DNA of 64,000 nt from Lutjanus erythropterus (GCA_020091685.1 CM034613.1:25049541-25113540); one strand, 5' to 3'; shown: positions 1 through 13,137, counted from the first letter of the stretch. Notes: generated by a model not told the origin, from the sequence alone. Made by a program: numbers and translations.

Positions 1-288
1 TATCTCTCCTCATCTTCTGTCACCTTGTTTGCTGTAAAGATAAAGGCTGAAATACCTGTTTAAGCAATTTATTAACTTAACATTTTAGTATTATGAGTGA
101 CTAGTTTCATAATCATGTTTTAAGATGAATAAATTGCACCCTGGTAACATGAATATCTGATAACAGCTTTATGTTCCTGTGTGGATCATTCATTACTCCT
201 GTCTTTATTCTCTGTCTTTAACACAATAATTAAATATAAAAGTGAGTCTTCAGTTTGATTTTCTGTCTGTCTGTGTGTCTTTGTGCAG

Positions 289-3200
289 AGAGGGTCAGTA
301 AATCCAACAGCCGGCTGGTGGAGAGGTCGACTCCGCCCATCAGAAGCAGGTAACATTACACTGACTCCTGGCATCAATCACCGATCTCACGTGGACTCTC
401 TGACCTCTGACCTGCTGCGTGTGTGTGTGCATGTGTGTGTGTGTGTTTCTGTAGTCCTCTTTTGAAGGTGAATGTGGATCCACTCCGCTCCTCCCCGCTC
501 CTGAGCTCCCAGGAACCTCCACATGGTAATATTTTCCACACACGCACAGATACAGTAGACGGTGTGAGTACCTACATGTCGACATTATGACAGTATTTAG
601 ATAAAAACACAGAGGCAGTGCTCCTGTTTAGCTTGAGGAGGCGTAGATCTTTGAATGTCGATGACTGTCTCCTGGGAGTGTTTTTGTGATCGTGTACTGA
701 CTCACTGTTCTGCTCATCATTGAAGTGTTTCCCTGCCAATCTGAGTGTAATGTGCAATAATGAAAAATGACACCGTCAGTCAGAGTGGAGGGATTAAAGG
801 AGCCAGCAGGCTTGATGTTTCCAACAGGATTTAATTTACTGATGCATTAAACTCATCTATGATCAATTATCCATCATTCAGATGAAGAATCGACTGATCA
901 ACATTTACTCCAGTGCTGTACTTAAGTACAGCATCTCAGAGGGAAGTGTTGTACTTTTTCTCCACTGCACTGATTTGGTAAAGTTAGTTACCTTCCTTAT
1001 TCAGATTAATAATATAAAATATAATAAATTATCATTAATTATTATAGGTTTACCTTTCACTTGAATACAGCGCAAAGGCCAGATATTTATTGTTCAAACT
1101 GATTAATTCCATTGTTTTTGTGAAGTCACACTCACTCTGAATTTGATATCTGCAACATGTTCCAACGTCCACCATCTACAATCCAATTATCATTAAAAGA
1201 TTCAGAGAATCCAGAGAAATCTCTGCATTAAGGGGCAAGACTGAAAAGCAACATTGAATGTCTGTGACCTTTGACCCCTCAGGCAGCACTGCATTAAAAA
1301 CGGCATTAAAAACCCTCATCATTGTATAAAGGATACTACATGGACTCAGGAACACTTTGGAAAACCGTTGTCAGTAAACACAGTTTGTCTCTGCATCTAC
1401 AAATGTAAGTTCAGACTCTACCATACAAAGAGAAAGACATATATCAACAACATCCAGAAACACTGCAGACTTCTCTGGAGCCGAGCTCATCTGAGATGGA
1501 CTGACACAAAGAGGAAAAGTGTGCTGTGGTCTGACGAGTCCACATTTCAGATTGTTTTCACAAATCATGGACGTCGTGTCCTCCGGGCTAAAGAGGAAAT
1601 GGACCATCCAGATTGTTACCAGTGTTAAGCGACATGCAGGTTTTGGGGCAACATATGCTGCCATCCAGACGTCTTTTTCAGAGACGTCACTGCTTATTTC
1701 AGAGAGACGATGCCAAGACACATTGTGGACGTGTTCCAACAGCGTATCTTCGTAGTAAAAGAGTTCAGGTACTAGACTGAGCTGCCTGCAGTCCAGACCT
1801 GTCTCCCACTGAAAATGTGTGGTGCATCATGAAGCACAAAATACGACAACAGAGACACTGACTGAGTGTTAAAGAAAAGCTGACGTATCACAGCGGTAAA
1901 CATGCTGCTGTTCCTGTGTTATCAGTTTGAACATTAAATATTTTTCTTTGTCCTGTATTCAATTGAATATAGGTTGCTATGTTTTTGCAAATAATTACAT
2001 TCAGTTTTCATTGATGTTTCACATGATGTCCAAACTTTTTTGGAACTGGGGTTGTATTTGCAGTTATATAATTTATGTAGAAATAATTTATTGTTTTTTG
2101 GTCTGTAACCGGCAACCTGGCAAGTTACGTAGCTTGAGAACAGGCATTCAGGGCGCAGATGGAAATGACAAGGCACCATTCCTTCTATTACAAGTCAGTG
2201 TGACATCAAAATGAATTTATAGTCGTTATTTGGAGGTAAAAGAGTTACATGATGTTACTTTAAGTAAAAGATCTGAGTGCTCCACTCATTACGCCTCCAT
2301 CTACAGGTGTAGGAGCGCAACATAAAAGTTAGAAGGTCGTTCGCTCCTCGGTACCCAAATCACAGTTTTTCTTTATTACGACTAAAAGTAAAATGAAGCA
2401 GCACTATATAGCTCAGGTTGAACCAAGGTCAAAACAACAAACAAAAGAATCTTTCTCCTCAAAAAGTGCTGACTAACCCGAGGTCACATAAACAAACAAG
2501 AAGACATTTATTTCATTGAACTCTCTAAAGCAAGAGAGGAGAAAACTGCAAACGTTTGATTCGTATGTTTGTGCATAAAGAATCAGGGTCACGACAAGCA
2601 GAGTCATGCATTACTTGCTCATTTTTATGCTTTATGATGCAGTTCTACAGTTTATAACCTCTATTTAATCACACAGTCTCACTGATATCAAAGTCTCTTT
2701 TTCGAGAGAGATCTGAGTCCACAGCTGGTCACACACACACCAGCACATGCAGACGGCATCAGAAACGATCACACACATCTTTCAGAAGGTCCAAAAATTC
2801 AAACCCAATGGGATGGGACTTTGAAATCTCAGTGTCCTTTGAAGTTCACTGCATTTACATGCTGTTAAGTATTTACTCGTGGGGTATCAAAGATCACAGT
2901 CGTTTTAAATTTGAGAAGTGACGCAGCTTCAGCAGGAGACGTTTATGGACAAAAATGACAGTGTGCAGCTCTCTTCTTGTGCACACTGATGAGTACGATA
3001 TGTATCTCTGATAATGTGAAGCAGGACACAGTGATAAACATTTTTTTATATATATATTATTTTTATTGTTTTGTTTTTTTTACTTAAAGATGCAACATCA
3101 ATATAATGCCATGACAGCACAGGTGCCATCACATTTGCGTCATTCTGTACCTGAGTGAAATCAGTTAAAACAAGAAAGCAGAAAAGAGGAAACTAAAAAA

Positions 3201-6200
3201 CTGTAAAAAGACAAAAAAAAATGAAGCAAACAAGCAAACAAAAACACAGCAGTAAACTTTGTGTCTAAGGAAATTAAATTTTGCAATTTCAGCAGACGAT
3301 TTTAGATTTTAGACGATTGGCACTGTGGCTTAACACTCTTTAACTCTTTGACACCGTGTTTTAACAGAATAGGATGTAGACAAAGATGTTCCTCGGTCAG
3401 CAGAGCCCTGCAGAAGTTACCGTGGGAAACACCCACTTAGAAGCTTGAACTTTATACGGTTTGTACACAAAAACTAGCATGTTTATGTTTTTAAATGCAG
3501 ATAAACCCTCTAAAAATAGCTAACTGACTCCTTTTTGTTGATCGAGAAAGGAGTTTGCCTTTCTGTTTTTCTTCTGAAGTACACTGGAAAGCTGAAACTT
3601 GAGAGAAACTCAGTATTTTTGTAGCTTCTAGTTGAATCTCTGTGGTTTGAAGTTTAGTTTATCTCCAGCGTCACTGTTTGTACTTTAAGTTATCTGATTT
3701 ATTTGACTGTTTCATCCTCACTTTCAGTCCACTGAGTCATGTTAAGTTACTGGTGATGGAATTTTGCTGCTTCATAATAAAAGCTTTTAGATAAGCTAAA
3801 TAAATAATATTTTATTGTGAAGAAGTTGTAGGAAATAAAATGGTTATCCACCGTTTTACAGCTGCTCGACTCAATCTCGTCCCCAATTAAATACACACCA
3901 TCAAGCAAGTTCAAACTCCACTGTTCCAGTCTGACGCACCGAGTCAAACCAAGACAAGCCGAGCAGCATATGTGTATGAAAAAGGAACAGAAAGGTCGGA
4001 CAAAAGAGACAAGCGTTTATTGCCTCAAACAAAAAGGAAGGAAAATTAGTGGGTCACGTATGTTTGATCAGAGCTGGAGCTGATAAATACCCGTGATTAC
4101 TGCAGAGTCATTTGACCCAAGAAAGAATGTCGATTGAACTCTTTCCCACTGAAGACAGAAGCCAGACGTTAATGTTTTTTGTACAGTGTAAAGGGGGCTT
4201 TAGACGCTGTTTCCACAGACATGCCTGAAAACTCTTATATCCTCTTATGGTAAAAGGAAAAAATATACAAATTAGCTGTAGAATCATTGTTGTGTATTTG
4301 TTTATATTTATTGTTTCACGGCCACTGGGGAGGCACAATAGGGTTGGTCAGTAAGTAAAGATTTTCCAGCTGGCCATCATCAGCCCATCCATCTGTGATT
4401 AGTGATATATTTGCTCCACCTCTTCCCGTCCTCTCGAGTCTCAGCTGGGAGAATTCGCTATGTTACGTACACGGTGTACGTTAACTATGTCCAATAAACA
4501 AAATGATTTCACAAAGCGCCAAGAAATTAAACATTTTCACACGTATTTTTCTTTTTAAACAGACATGCAACCAGTCACCTTCTGAATTCAAGTTTCTCCC
4601 TTTTTACTGAACTAAGATGAGCTTAATTGGCTCGTTAACTCCTCGTAAAACGCGCAAACTCGACAGAGAAACATGTAAAACTCACCAAAATTAGTCTGTC
4701 GAATTAAAACCTTAATTCACCTCGTGAAAAGAGTGTAAAGAGTCTGACTCTGCAGGCTGTTTTCCTCTCACTCCTCACCCCGCACTCTCAGTCTGGCTGA
4801 GTGTGTCTGTCCTGTGCTGCTGGACGAGAGCGGCTGTCACTCTGCAGACCGTTACATTAGCAAAAAAGAACGACAAATATCACCCCAAAAATCGGCCGAA
4901 AGAAACAACCGCCGATGGATTCAGCCCATCATCGCCAGGCGATATATTCCTCCGATCACTCAACCCTAATACACAAAGCAGAGCTTTTCTAACTGCCGGT
5001 CTGAAGCCCAGATAAATGAGAAGGGTTGTGTCAGAAAGGGCATCCAGCATGAAAATCCCACACCAAATCAAATCATAGATTCCCATGGTCTGCCAAGAGG
5101 ACACAGATGATCAAAAGACAAAAAATTTCAGGTTGACTTTAACACACAACATCAGCAGTAATATACAGAACCAGAAGTTTCCCAGCATGATTGTATATAA
5201 TTCACAGGAAGCTAAAACTGGTGAGCCACCCATGTAGCTGCCAAAGCTAAAATATATCTTAAAATAACTGTCGAACGGTGCCATCAGAACAGATTTCATT
5301 TCCCAAACACTGTGATCATCGACAGGGCGAGACAAACTCGCTTCTGGTCACAAATTGACCAGAGGTGCAGAGGTCAATCAGACTGAACTTTAACAGGAAA
5401 TTACGAGCAGGCTTAGATGGTATCTTTTTTTTAATACCTTCATACCAGGGCTGCACAATTAATCGCAATATTGTCGAAATTGCAATCGAGTTTGAAGGTT
5501 TATCAGACGCCAAAGACGCTACAGAAGTCGAACTGGAGTTTGCTGTGTGGTCAGACAGAGGAGTTTTTCTGAGCTTTGAGATTATTTAGAAATGATTATC
5601 ATCCTCTGTATTAATCTGATTTCAGTTTCCTCCTGTAGGTAGCTGCTCCAGGCTGCCTCAGATGAGTTTTAAAAAGCACAAACACTTTTATCCCCGCTGC
5701 ACTGACATTACTAAATAAACACTTTGGGGGAATTTAAGCATTTATTTGTGCTGCAGTGTTTTTATTGTTATTATTATTACTTTTTAATGATTGTATTTCA
5801 GTGCACTGTTTCTGTCTGTCTTATGGATTTACGCTGCCACCAGACTGCCCTTTGGGTTTATAATAAAGATGGTGCTGAAGTGAACTGACTGAACACAAAC
5901 GCTCTCAGTCTGCAGTCACACTGAAGTTTATAAATAATCACTTCCACAGGGACTCATCATTAGGAGATTTTGGAGAGCAGCGGAAGATTTATTTCATGAA
6001 TCGCTTCGCAGAATAATAAGGACGCTTTTCTGTTTTTTTCTCACAGAAACCAAAACCAGCCTCAGCAGAGATCAAACCACAGGTTGCTCTTACTTCTACA
6101 GGTAACACACACACACACACACACACACACATCTACACTGCTACACCTGTGAGGACCATCATTTACATACTGGGTTTCCCTAAAACCCCAGAAAACCGTC

Positions 6201-7423
6201 AAATAGGCCTGTGAAGAAGCACAAAAATGTTCTCACAAGTTCTAAAACTCACTCTGGTCCTCACAAAGATAGAAGCGCACAAACTTGTTGGATCTCTTTT
6301 CATTTTAAATGCTGAATTTTCTCTCATTTTCTCACCAGTGCAGCATAAAACATGCATCTTTCCTGCTTTTAAACAAACAAATCAATGGCAGTAATGTGTT
6401 CCTGCGGTTTATAATCCATATTCAGATGAATGTGAGATTAAAATGATTATTTTTGAATTTTGCTAAGCTAAGCTAACCAGCTGCTGGCTGTAGCTTCAAA
6501 TTTGTTGTACAGTCTGTTGAACAATTCCTTTAATTGCAACAGTTTCTCTCTTGTCAGTGACATCAGTGCTCTCAGCTAACGTCATCTTTCAGACTTTTTA
6601 GTTATAATGTCAGTGTGGCGTCTCCAACACTGTTCACACTGTAGAAACAGCAGTGAGCTTGAGGGAAATGGTGTTTGTCAAAAGATTTAAACATCAGTAT
6701 TACAGTACTTTTTAATAAATGACTTTTCCCATCAAGGTATATGAAGGAAACCAAACAACACACTGTTGAACTTGGTCATGTTCAAAACTGGGATTCTCAG
6801 TCATTTCTATTGACACATTTGTCAATATGTGATTTTGTTTGAGGTTTTCTTACCTTTGGAAAAGAACCAGGATGTTGTCGTTTCACTTCTCACTCTATTT
6901 AGTGTGTTTCTGTTCCTCCAGGTTCTCCACATTCCAAATTCTTCAAATGTTGACTTTGATTTTTCCGTTTTTATTTCACTTCTTCCTCCTTCTGATGTCA
7001 CCAGCATCTCTGAACAGAAACAGCGCCCCCTGCCTGTTTGGTGCTGTGAAGAGACTCAGCAAAGCTTACATTATTCCACTTTTATTCATACTAATCAATG
7101 AAAAGTGTGTAAGAAATCATAGGTTTGCAGCAAGGTCATTGCACTAAGAAGGAAACATTACAACATCTGTTTCCATGGCGACTGTAACACACACTGTACC
7201 TGCCCTCCAGGTGTCACGTGTGTGGCTTTGAGACGGACGGCCGTGCCCTTTTCCAGAGTCACATGACTGAACACCGGCAATGGGAGCACGGCTCCTTCTC
7301 GCTGCACTGCTGCGTGTGTGACCACTCGACCAATCAGGAGGCAGAGATGAGGGCTCACGCCAACACGCACATACAGGGGGACATAGGAGCCAGCGGACAG
7401 ATGAGGTGGGCTCCAGTTAAATC

Positions 7424-7474
<51 letters not shown>

Positions 7475-8403
7475 GATGTGGGAATTTTTAAGGCAATTAA
7501 CAGTTAAGATGTTGTTGGGCCACTGATCGAAGGGAAACAAGTTTTTTGAGAATTATGTTACATTTTTTTGAGAGAGTTGTTTTAGGAAATGTCAAAATAT
7601 TTTGAGTTGTAATATTTATGTACAGTGTTTATGTTCAATATTTACTTGAAATACTATGATATTAATAATATTCTGACAAGTTTTATGTCTTTATTATGAC
7701 TCAAAATATTACGAAAAAAAAATCTCAAATGTTCATGCTTTCTCAAACTATTTTGACTTTTTGTCAAGATGTTATAACTTTTTACCCAAAATGTTAAGAC
7801 TTTTTTTTGTCAAACTGTTACGACTTTTCCTTAAAATGTTCCAACTTTTTCTCAAAATGCTACCTTTTCCTCAAAATATTATAACTTCTCCTTAAAATGT
7901 TACTACTTTTCCTTAAAATGTTATGTCTTTTTCTCACCATATCACAAATTTATTTTGTGGGGTGGGAGCAGATTCAAAATAAAGATGTTCTGGTCTTATT
8001 TCATTGGATCAGCCAAAAGAAAGCTGATCAAAACTTCACTTTCAGTCGGCTTTCATTCATATAATTTCATATCTATAATTTAAGCTTATAATTTTAATAG
8101 TTTATAAGGATCCTGGACCAGGACAGCTGATATTTCAATGTGTCAGATTCATATTTAATCAACATTTAGGATAATATAAGTGTTTTATTGGACTCGTATC
8201 AACAGATATCTGATATTAAAGGTCTCAGATTGAGATCGGGGTGACGACAAACTTGATCAGGACGTCTCTGGTGGTGTTTCGTCTTGGGGGACTGAAGTCT
8301 GCAGGATGGAGCAGTGATGGTCAGAAATCACTCGGTGCAGCTGCGCTGTTGAACAATGAATGTGTGTTTTCTTCTTTTCTATTCTTGTATGTGTGTGATG
8401 GAA

Positions 8404-8452
<49 letters not shown>

Positions 8453-9203
8453 ATTTACCTCTTCACGTTCGGGGTGTATGTGTGTGTGTGAGTGAGTGCG
8501 CGTGTGCTATTAACCCCTCCCTCCCCTCCTGACTCCTAGATGCCCCATCACCCCTCCTGCTGCCACCGCCTCCAGCAGCACTCCATCAGTTGCCATGGCA
8601 ACCCAGCCAGAGAATAGCACCTCTGAGCATCGCTGCCGCATCTGCCAGAGGTCGTTTCCAGGGCAACAGGAGCTGCTGGTTCACTTCCAGGGTCATCGCC
8701 AAGGCAACCAGTACCGGTGCGACCGGTGCGGCCACCTGACGCGGACTGCCAACAAGCTGGTGGAGCACGTGCGCGTGCACACAGGGGAGCGGCCGTTCAC
8801 CTGCGACCTCTGCCCGTACAGCGCCAAGCGGCGGGACAGTCTGCGCCTGCACTGCAAGGTCAAACACCCCGGCGACGTGCACACACACCGCTCGTACGTG
8901 CACGGAGACAATCAGCGCTCAAACAAACACGTTCAGCGGCTGCACACACCGCCGAACACACACACTGCTGCGCCCTCCTCCTCCTCCTCTCTTCCTCCTC
9001 TTCATCCCGCGCTCTCTGACCGGGCAGGATGGAGGGATTTGTCTCCTCTCCTCCCCATCACAACACTCATTTCTCTGAAACCACGTTCTCCTTCATCCTC
9101 CTCCTCTTTCTCCTCCTCCTCCTCCTCCTCCTCCTCCTCCTCCTTGTCTTCCTCCACCAAACACTCCTTTCTCGGTTACCTTGGTCTCAAGACGTCTTTG
9201 TAG
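289..9203 (+). CDS. znf827: Zinc finger protein 827-like, C-terminal exons (5' end outside window)
   Basis: This is the 3' part of a C2H2 zinc-finger gene. Exons joined by phase: 289-349, 455-525, 6047-6101, 7211-7405 and 8540-9203, with stop TAG at 9201-9203. Earlier exons lie left of the window. The exon at 7211 encodes two C2H2 fingers; the first reads CHVCGFETD and closely resembles the matching finger I remember from vertebrate ZNF827. The last exon encodes three more fingers (starting CRICQRSF, CDRCGHLT and CDLCPYSA), then a Ser/Pro-rich tail with a poly-Ser run. The donor at 7405 (GTGGGC) was chosen over the stronger GTGAGT at 7425 because only the former gives an open frame into exon 8540. 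Family knowledge: ZNF827 is a nuclear DNA-binding protein linked to NuRD recruitment at telomeres. The synteny with OTUD4 supports the name. The C-terminal fingers differ from the human C-terminus I remember, so a paralogue or alternative isoform is possible. Confidence 0.68.
895..2300 (-). repeat. Dispersed fish repeat split by a Tc1-like insertion
   Basis: The two ends of a common teleost repeat are about 1.2 kb apart. The left end, 895-1060, has ACTTAAGTACAGCATCTCAG followed by a TTGTACTTTTTCTCCACT-like stretch. The right end, 2250-2296, has CTTTAAGTAAAAGATCTGAG. Similar stretches occur at 17570-17725, 30534-30610 and 39005-39135. Between the ends lies a transposase remnant ending at 2056, so a younger element inserted into an older one. 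Boundaries are approximate. Confidence 0.5.
1170..2056 (+). mobile_element. Tc1/mariner-like transposon remnant with broken transposase
   Basis: The reading frame around 1368-1628 contains the Tc1-type segments LLWSRAHLRWTD, VLWSDESTFQIVF and NHGRRVLRAKEE, which match the catalytic core (DDE family) of fish Tc1-like transposases. The frame stops at 1626-1628. Homology resumes near 1640 in other frames, after an internal deletion and shifts (for example a degraded frame before GTAGTAAAAGAG and on to about 1860). The 3' end at 2056 reads ACTGGGGTTGTA. The reverse complement of this end matches the TACAACCCCAATTC at 52202, so both come from one family. The 5' end is missing. The element is inactive. 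Confidence 0.75.
3590..3840 (+). repeat. Dispersed sequence shared with 59310-59550
   Basis: About 240 bp here resembles the stretch just downstream of the Ig-gene stop codon. Shared blocks include GAATCTCTGTGGTTTGAAGT, TTTAGTTT, GCTTCAT followed by AAAAGCTTTTA, and TATTGTGAAGAA, in the same order and orientation. It lies in a znf827 intron and has no coding potential. It is either a dispersed repeat or a copied 3' UTR. Confidence 0.6.
6105..6130 (+). repeat. (AC)n microsatellite at znf827 splice donor
   Basis: A pure AC run begins three bases inside the intron, directly after the donor of exon 6047-6101 (CTACAG then GTAACACAC). Confidence 0.9.
7429..7470 (+). repeat. (GT)n microsatellite
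   Basis: A 42-bp run of GT in the znf827 intron, 24 bp downstream of the donor at 7405. Confidence 0.95.
7730..7945 (+). repeat. Degenerate AT-rich minisatellite
   Basis: Repeated units of about 25-30 bp built on CTTTTTCTCAAAATGTTA, with many substitutions, in the last znf827 intron. Confidence 0.7.
8406..8451 (+). repeat. (GT)n microsatellite
   Basis: A 46-bp pure GT run, 88 bp upstream of the last znf827 exon. Confidence 0.95.
9108..9145 (+). repeat. (TCC)n coding tract, poly-serine
   Basis: An in-frame TCC tract in the last znf827 exon encodes the poly-Ser run near the C-terminus. Length variation would keep the frame. Confidence 0.85.
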
Positions 9204-9897
9204 ATTCTTTTATTTCCTTTCTCTCCTCAGACTCTCCTCTCCTCTCCTCTCCTCTCCTCTCCTCTCCTCTCTTCTTCTATCCATCCTCTGGACTTTTAAA
9301 GTGATGGATGTAAAGCTCTGTAATGTATCCAAGGTACTGTCACTCAACACTATGTATGAGAATGTCAATCAGCTACTGTTATGCTCAATGCACTGAAAAC
9401 ACAGATAAGGAACGTTTTGAATTTATTCGACTTTTGCATCATGCTCGTGAGTTTTGCTGCATTCCTGCCTGCTTTTAGTCGGTCATATAATCACTGAACT
9501 CTTTAAGCTATTTAACCGTGTGACATATTTATTGCCTGTCTCTCTCGTCCTCCAGAAACCCTGCACTTTAAAAATCCTCCTGTCACACATTTTACACAAA
9601 TACCACAAGAAGTCTTGATTTTTAAACTATGGTTCTGTACCACTGGTGGTACTTCAGCTCCCTCTAGTGGTGCACTGAGGAATCTCCTAAAGTTTTAAAA
9701 ATGAAATATATTCATTTAAAATCATATATCATATTTATTAAGTTTCAAATGAAAATAAGAATTGGATTTTGTTGTGGTCCTTTTATGCATGTTGTGCACA
9801 CATACATCGTCCATGATGAGCTATAAGCTGAATGTGAAGGCAGTGTGTCTGCGACCGACAACACTCAACAATTAATTATCCTCTTATTACGAATAAA
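9204..9897 (+). other. Probable znf827 3' UTR
   Basis: Noncoding sequence follows the stop codon. An AATAAA at 9892-9897 is a possible polyadenylation signal, but its distance and weak context leave the true 3' end uncertain. Confidence 0.35.
9231..9271 (+). repeat. (CTCCT)n pentanucleotide repeat in 3' UTR
   Basis: About eight copies of CTCCT lie directly after the znf827 stop codon. Confidence 0.9.
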
Positions 9898-11888
9898 CGT
9901 GCCACAGGCATGAATTAGCCGTAGCAAAATAGGGTCGGCCTTCGCTACAGTATTTTAACGTGAGTCGTAATGGTGGTACTTGTCGAGTTTGTATGTGGTG
10001 CCATGGTTTTGTACAGAAACAGCAGCTCTGTGAGGCTTTTAGCAGGAACATAGCAGAGCGTTGAGCTAAATGCTAATATCAGCACGCTAACATGCTCTCA
10101 GTTAAAATGCTAACATGCTGATATTTATCAGGTATAATGTTTACCATGGTCATTATTTTAGTTGAGCATGTTACCATCAGTTAGTTTGATGTTTTTTGCA
10201 GCAGTTTATCAGCAGGAGGTGTAGACGCCATCAGGATGAAGTGACAGGTCATTATCATCCTGTTTTACATGTTTTAAAAGAGGCTTTGTGCAAAACTTGA
10301 ACATCCATCCAGCTTTTCTCATCTAAGGCCATTTACATCTTTGAGTTAAATGAACGGAAATCAATTTTAAGGCTGCAACTAACAACTGCTTTCATGATCA
10401 AGTTACTGATTAATTCTTAATCTTTAAAATTGTGCGTATAAAATGTGAGCAAATTCTGAAAAATGAAAATTCAAAACCCCCAAGTCAAAAAAGCAGCAAA
10501 TATTCACATTTGAGAGGGTGGAATGATTTAATTTAGGCATTTTTGCTTTAAAAAAATATTTATAGAAAGCTTCAAATACCTATTTTAAATATTTTCGTTA
10601 TCAATTAACCAATTAATTGTTAACTTATAAAATAGGTCTTAAAATGTTAGAAAATAGTGAAAAATGAAAATTGGCTTCCAAGTTATTCTTATAATTGGTT
10701 ATTTTCTTTCCCAAACTCCCAAATATTCAATTTACTTTCTCATAAAAGTGTCTGAAATCCGGTAAAATATTCACATTTGAGAGTGTAGAACTATTGAATT
10801 TTGTTTTGTTTTTTGCTGTAAAAAAAGTTTTAAATTGTTTAAGATGAGTTTCACATTAAATTATTTTAAATCAACACAAGAAAAAGTTTAGGTTCAGCAT
10901 CAGTTCTCTGCTGCTCATCTGAGATCATTAGAATGAGCTTAAGGGTTCAACTAACAACTATTTTCATTATTGATTCATTGCTAAGCTATAAAATAGTATA
11001 AAATATAAGAAAATTGTGAAAAACGAAAATTAGGATCCACAGTGACTCTTCAAGTTGGTTGTTTTCTGTCCCAAACCCCAAAATATTAAGTTTTCCATCA
11101 CAGAAGTGTCTGAAAACCAGCAAATATTCACATCTGAGACCCCAGCTTACAGTCCCCATGCAAAGCCAAGCAAACTGTCTGTAGCTTCAAATTTAGTCTA
11201 GACATCAGAGTGTTTTTTTTGCTTTAAAAAATGTTTTGAGTTGTTTAAAATCAATGTCACATTAAATTATTTCAGATCAACACAAGAAAAAGTTTCAGTT
11301 AAGCACCGTTCCTCTGCTGTCTCTGTGAGTTTTGAGGATTTTTGAAGGTACAGGGTTTCTGCAGGACAGTGATGATATTTCTAATATTTGTGTTGTATAT
11401 TGATAATGTATTTGTGTTTACATAACTACATGAGGCTCCTGAGAGTCGAAAATGTCTTAATTTAAAGTTGCACTAAATGTAATTTTGCTGAGACTAAAAA
11501 AAGTCATGTTAGAAAGCATTAAGCCTTTTTTAACACTCTTCACAAAAACAGGAAGTCCATCGTTTACTCAACTTTGTTTTATCCAACTTATCCAGCAGGT
11601 CTTGTGTCACTTCCTGTTCACGTGGGCGGGGCCAAAGACTCTGAACAGCTAAACGAAGTGTCTAAAATGAGTATTATTTATGTTTTAACGGAGGCGGTCA
11701 TGTGTCGCACTTTAACAATAACTTAACATCACTCTGAAAAGCTGCGTTTTTCTGGCCTCTCAAGTTTCGAGCTTGTGTCACCGCTGACCACGCCCACTTT
11801 CACTGATTATGTCAGCGGTGATGTCACAGTGTCCCGGAGTACACCTGTATGTCACAGCAGCAGGCTGAGAAAAATTAGCTTCTTAGCT
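9898..11888. repeat. Repeat-rich intergenic DNA
   Basis: I see no gene here. A GCTAACATGCT-type dispersed repeat lies at about 10065-10230 and recurs at 16975-17190. From 10370 to 11300 there are two or three diverged copies of a fish repeat of the form 'GCTGCAACTAACAACT ... TTCATTATTGATT ... AAAATGAAAATT', with CAAATATTCACATTTGAGA as a shared block. The rest is plain AT-rich sequence. Confidence 0.55.
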
Positions 11889-12564
11889 ACACTCGTAGAA
11901 ATAAGGGTTCTGAGAGGGTCCTTCCTGAAGAGCTGAGGTTCTACCCAGAACCATCTGCCTCTAAAGAACCCCCTTTTTTTTTTTTTTGAAGAGGGATTTC
12001 ATCAAACGTTACTAAGAAGAACCATTTTCATCCAAACAACCCTCTCTGGAAGACAGAGTTCTTCAATGAATGTTTAAAACCTTGAAGAACTCTTTGTCAA
12101 GTGGTTCCCTGTGCTATAATTTATAATTTTGGAATGTAAAAGGGTTCTCAGGTGAACCCCTAAGTGGGTTCTAGATGAAACCATTGGAATATAAAAAGGT
12201 TCTTGGGAGAACCCCCTGGGAGATTTCCAAATGAAATCCCCGAAATATAAAAGTGTTTTTGGCAGAACGCTCTGGGTGGGTTCTAGATAAAACCCATGGA
12301 ATATAAAAAGGTTTGTTGTAGAAGCCCCTACGTGGGTTCTAGATAAAATCCTTGGACCAAAAAGAGTTCTTGGTAGAACACCCTGGGTGGGTTCGAGATT
12401 TCTGGATGGAGCCTTTCACAGATGGTTCTAAATATAACCCTCTGTGTTGGGGGTTTTGGTAGAACTCTCTGAAAAGGTTCCAATGGCCATTTATAAAATG
12501 TTCTACCTGGAACCAAAATGGGTTCTCCTATGCCAAGCTGAAGAACCTTTATTTCTGAGAGTGT
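11889..12564 (+). mobile_element. TIR element with internal 58-bp minisatellite (copy A)
   Basis: The left end reads ACACTCGTAGAAATAAGG and the right end reads CTTTATTTCTGAGAGTGT. They are near-perfect inverted repeats, and the element is flanked by T on the left and A on the right, suggesting a TA target. Inside is a tandem array of about 58-bp units with paired GGTTCT and AGAACC motifs (for example starts near 12139, 12197, 12255 and 12313). There is no coding capacity, so this is a non-autonomous element. The superfamily is not established; TA target and TIRs fit Tc1/mariner-like MITEs. Confidence 0.72.
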
Positions 12565-13137
12565 AACTCCAGCACCTGTACATCTAAACTGCAGTGTTGA
12601 TTAATGTGCACTGTCCCTGAAAAGTAAATAAATAAATAATTTGAGGTCACAGAAACAAGATTTTCAGGGTTTGTTAAGTTACTCTGTTAAAGTTGGGACT
12701 TTTGTTGTGGTGAATGTTTCATTACCTCTGCTGCACCCTCAGTTGGAAAAGACGTAAAACAACTAAAAGTGAAGTAGAGACAGAAGCTAGCTGGCTAACA
12801 TTAAGACCGTTTACTCCTTCAGCATCAATATTATCAAAGTCAATTCTATTTTATATTTTTCCATTTTTTCTTTACAGCTTTCAGTTTCACAATTAAATAT
12901 CTTACATACAAAACACTACAGGGAAAATAAAACACTAAGTAGAACACAAACAGAACAAAAAAGGCCCCATGTTCTCTGATTTGTAATTAATTTTCTGTAT
13001 TTATCACTCTTATTGCTTGATTTTAACTGTGATCTATATAGTGTCTTCTTAGTAGGCTATAATTAATTCTCCAAACCGCCAACCTCTTCGCTAACAAGCT
13101 AACATTTAGTTCAAGTTGGGCGGAAGAGCTAACGAGT

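Larger units (their letters stand above)
526..6046 (+). other. Large znf827 intron (5.5 kb)
   Basis: The intron runs between the coding exons ending at 525 and starting at 6047. I found no convincing exon inside it. It holds a nested repeat and Tc1-like insertion at about 895-2300, a dispersed sequence at 3590-3840 that recurs near 59310, and repeat-like stretches near 5020-5100 and 5445-5500. The rest, including about 2300-3590 and 3840-5020, is AT-rich sequence with nothing recognisable. Confidence 0.6.

Noticed and set aside
7425-7430. GTGAGT as donor for znf827 exon 7211
   Set aside because: Using it puts the next exon in a frame with an early stop; GTGGGC at 7406 keeps the zinc fingers open.
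8586-8903. 105-aa minus-strand frame opposite the zinc fingers
   Set aside because: Antisense shadow of a conserved C2H2 coding exon.
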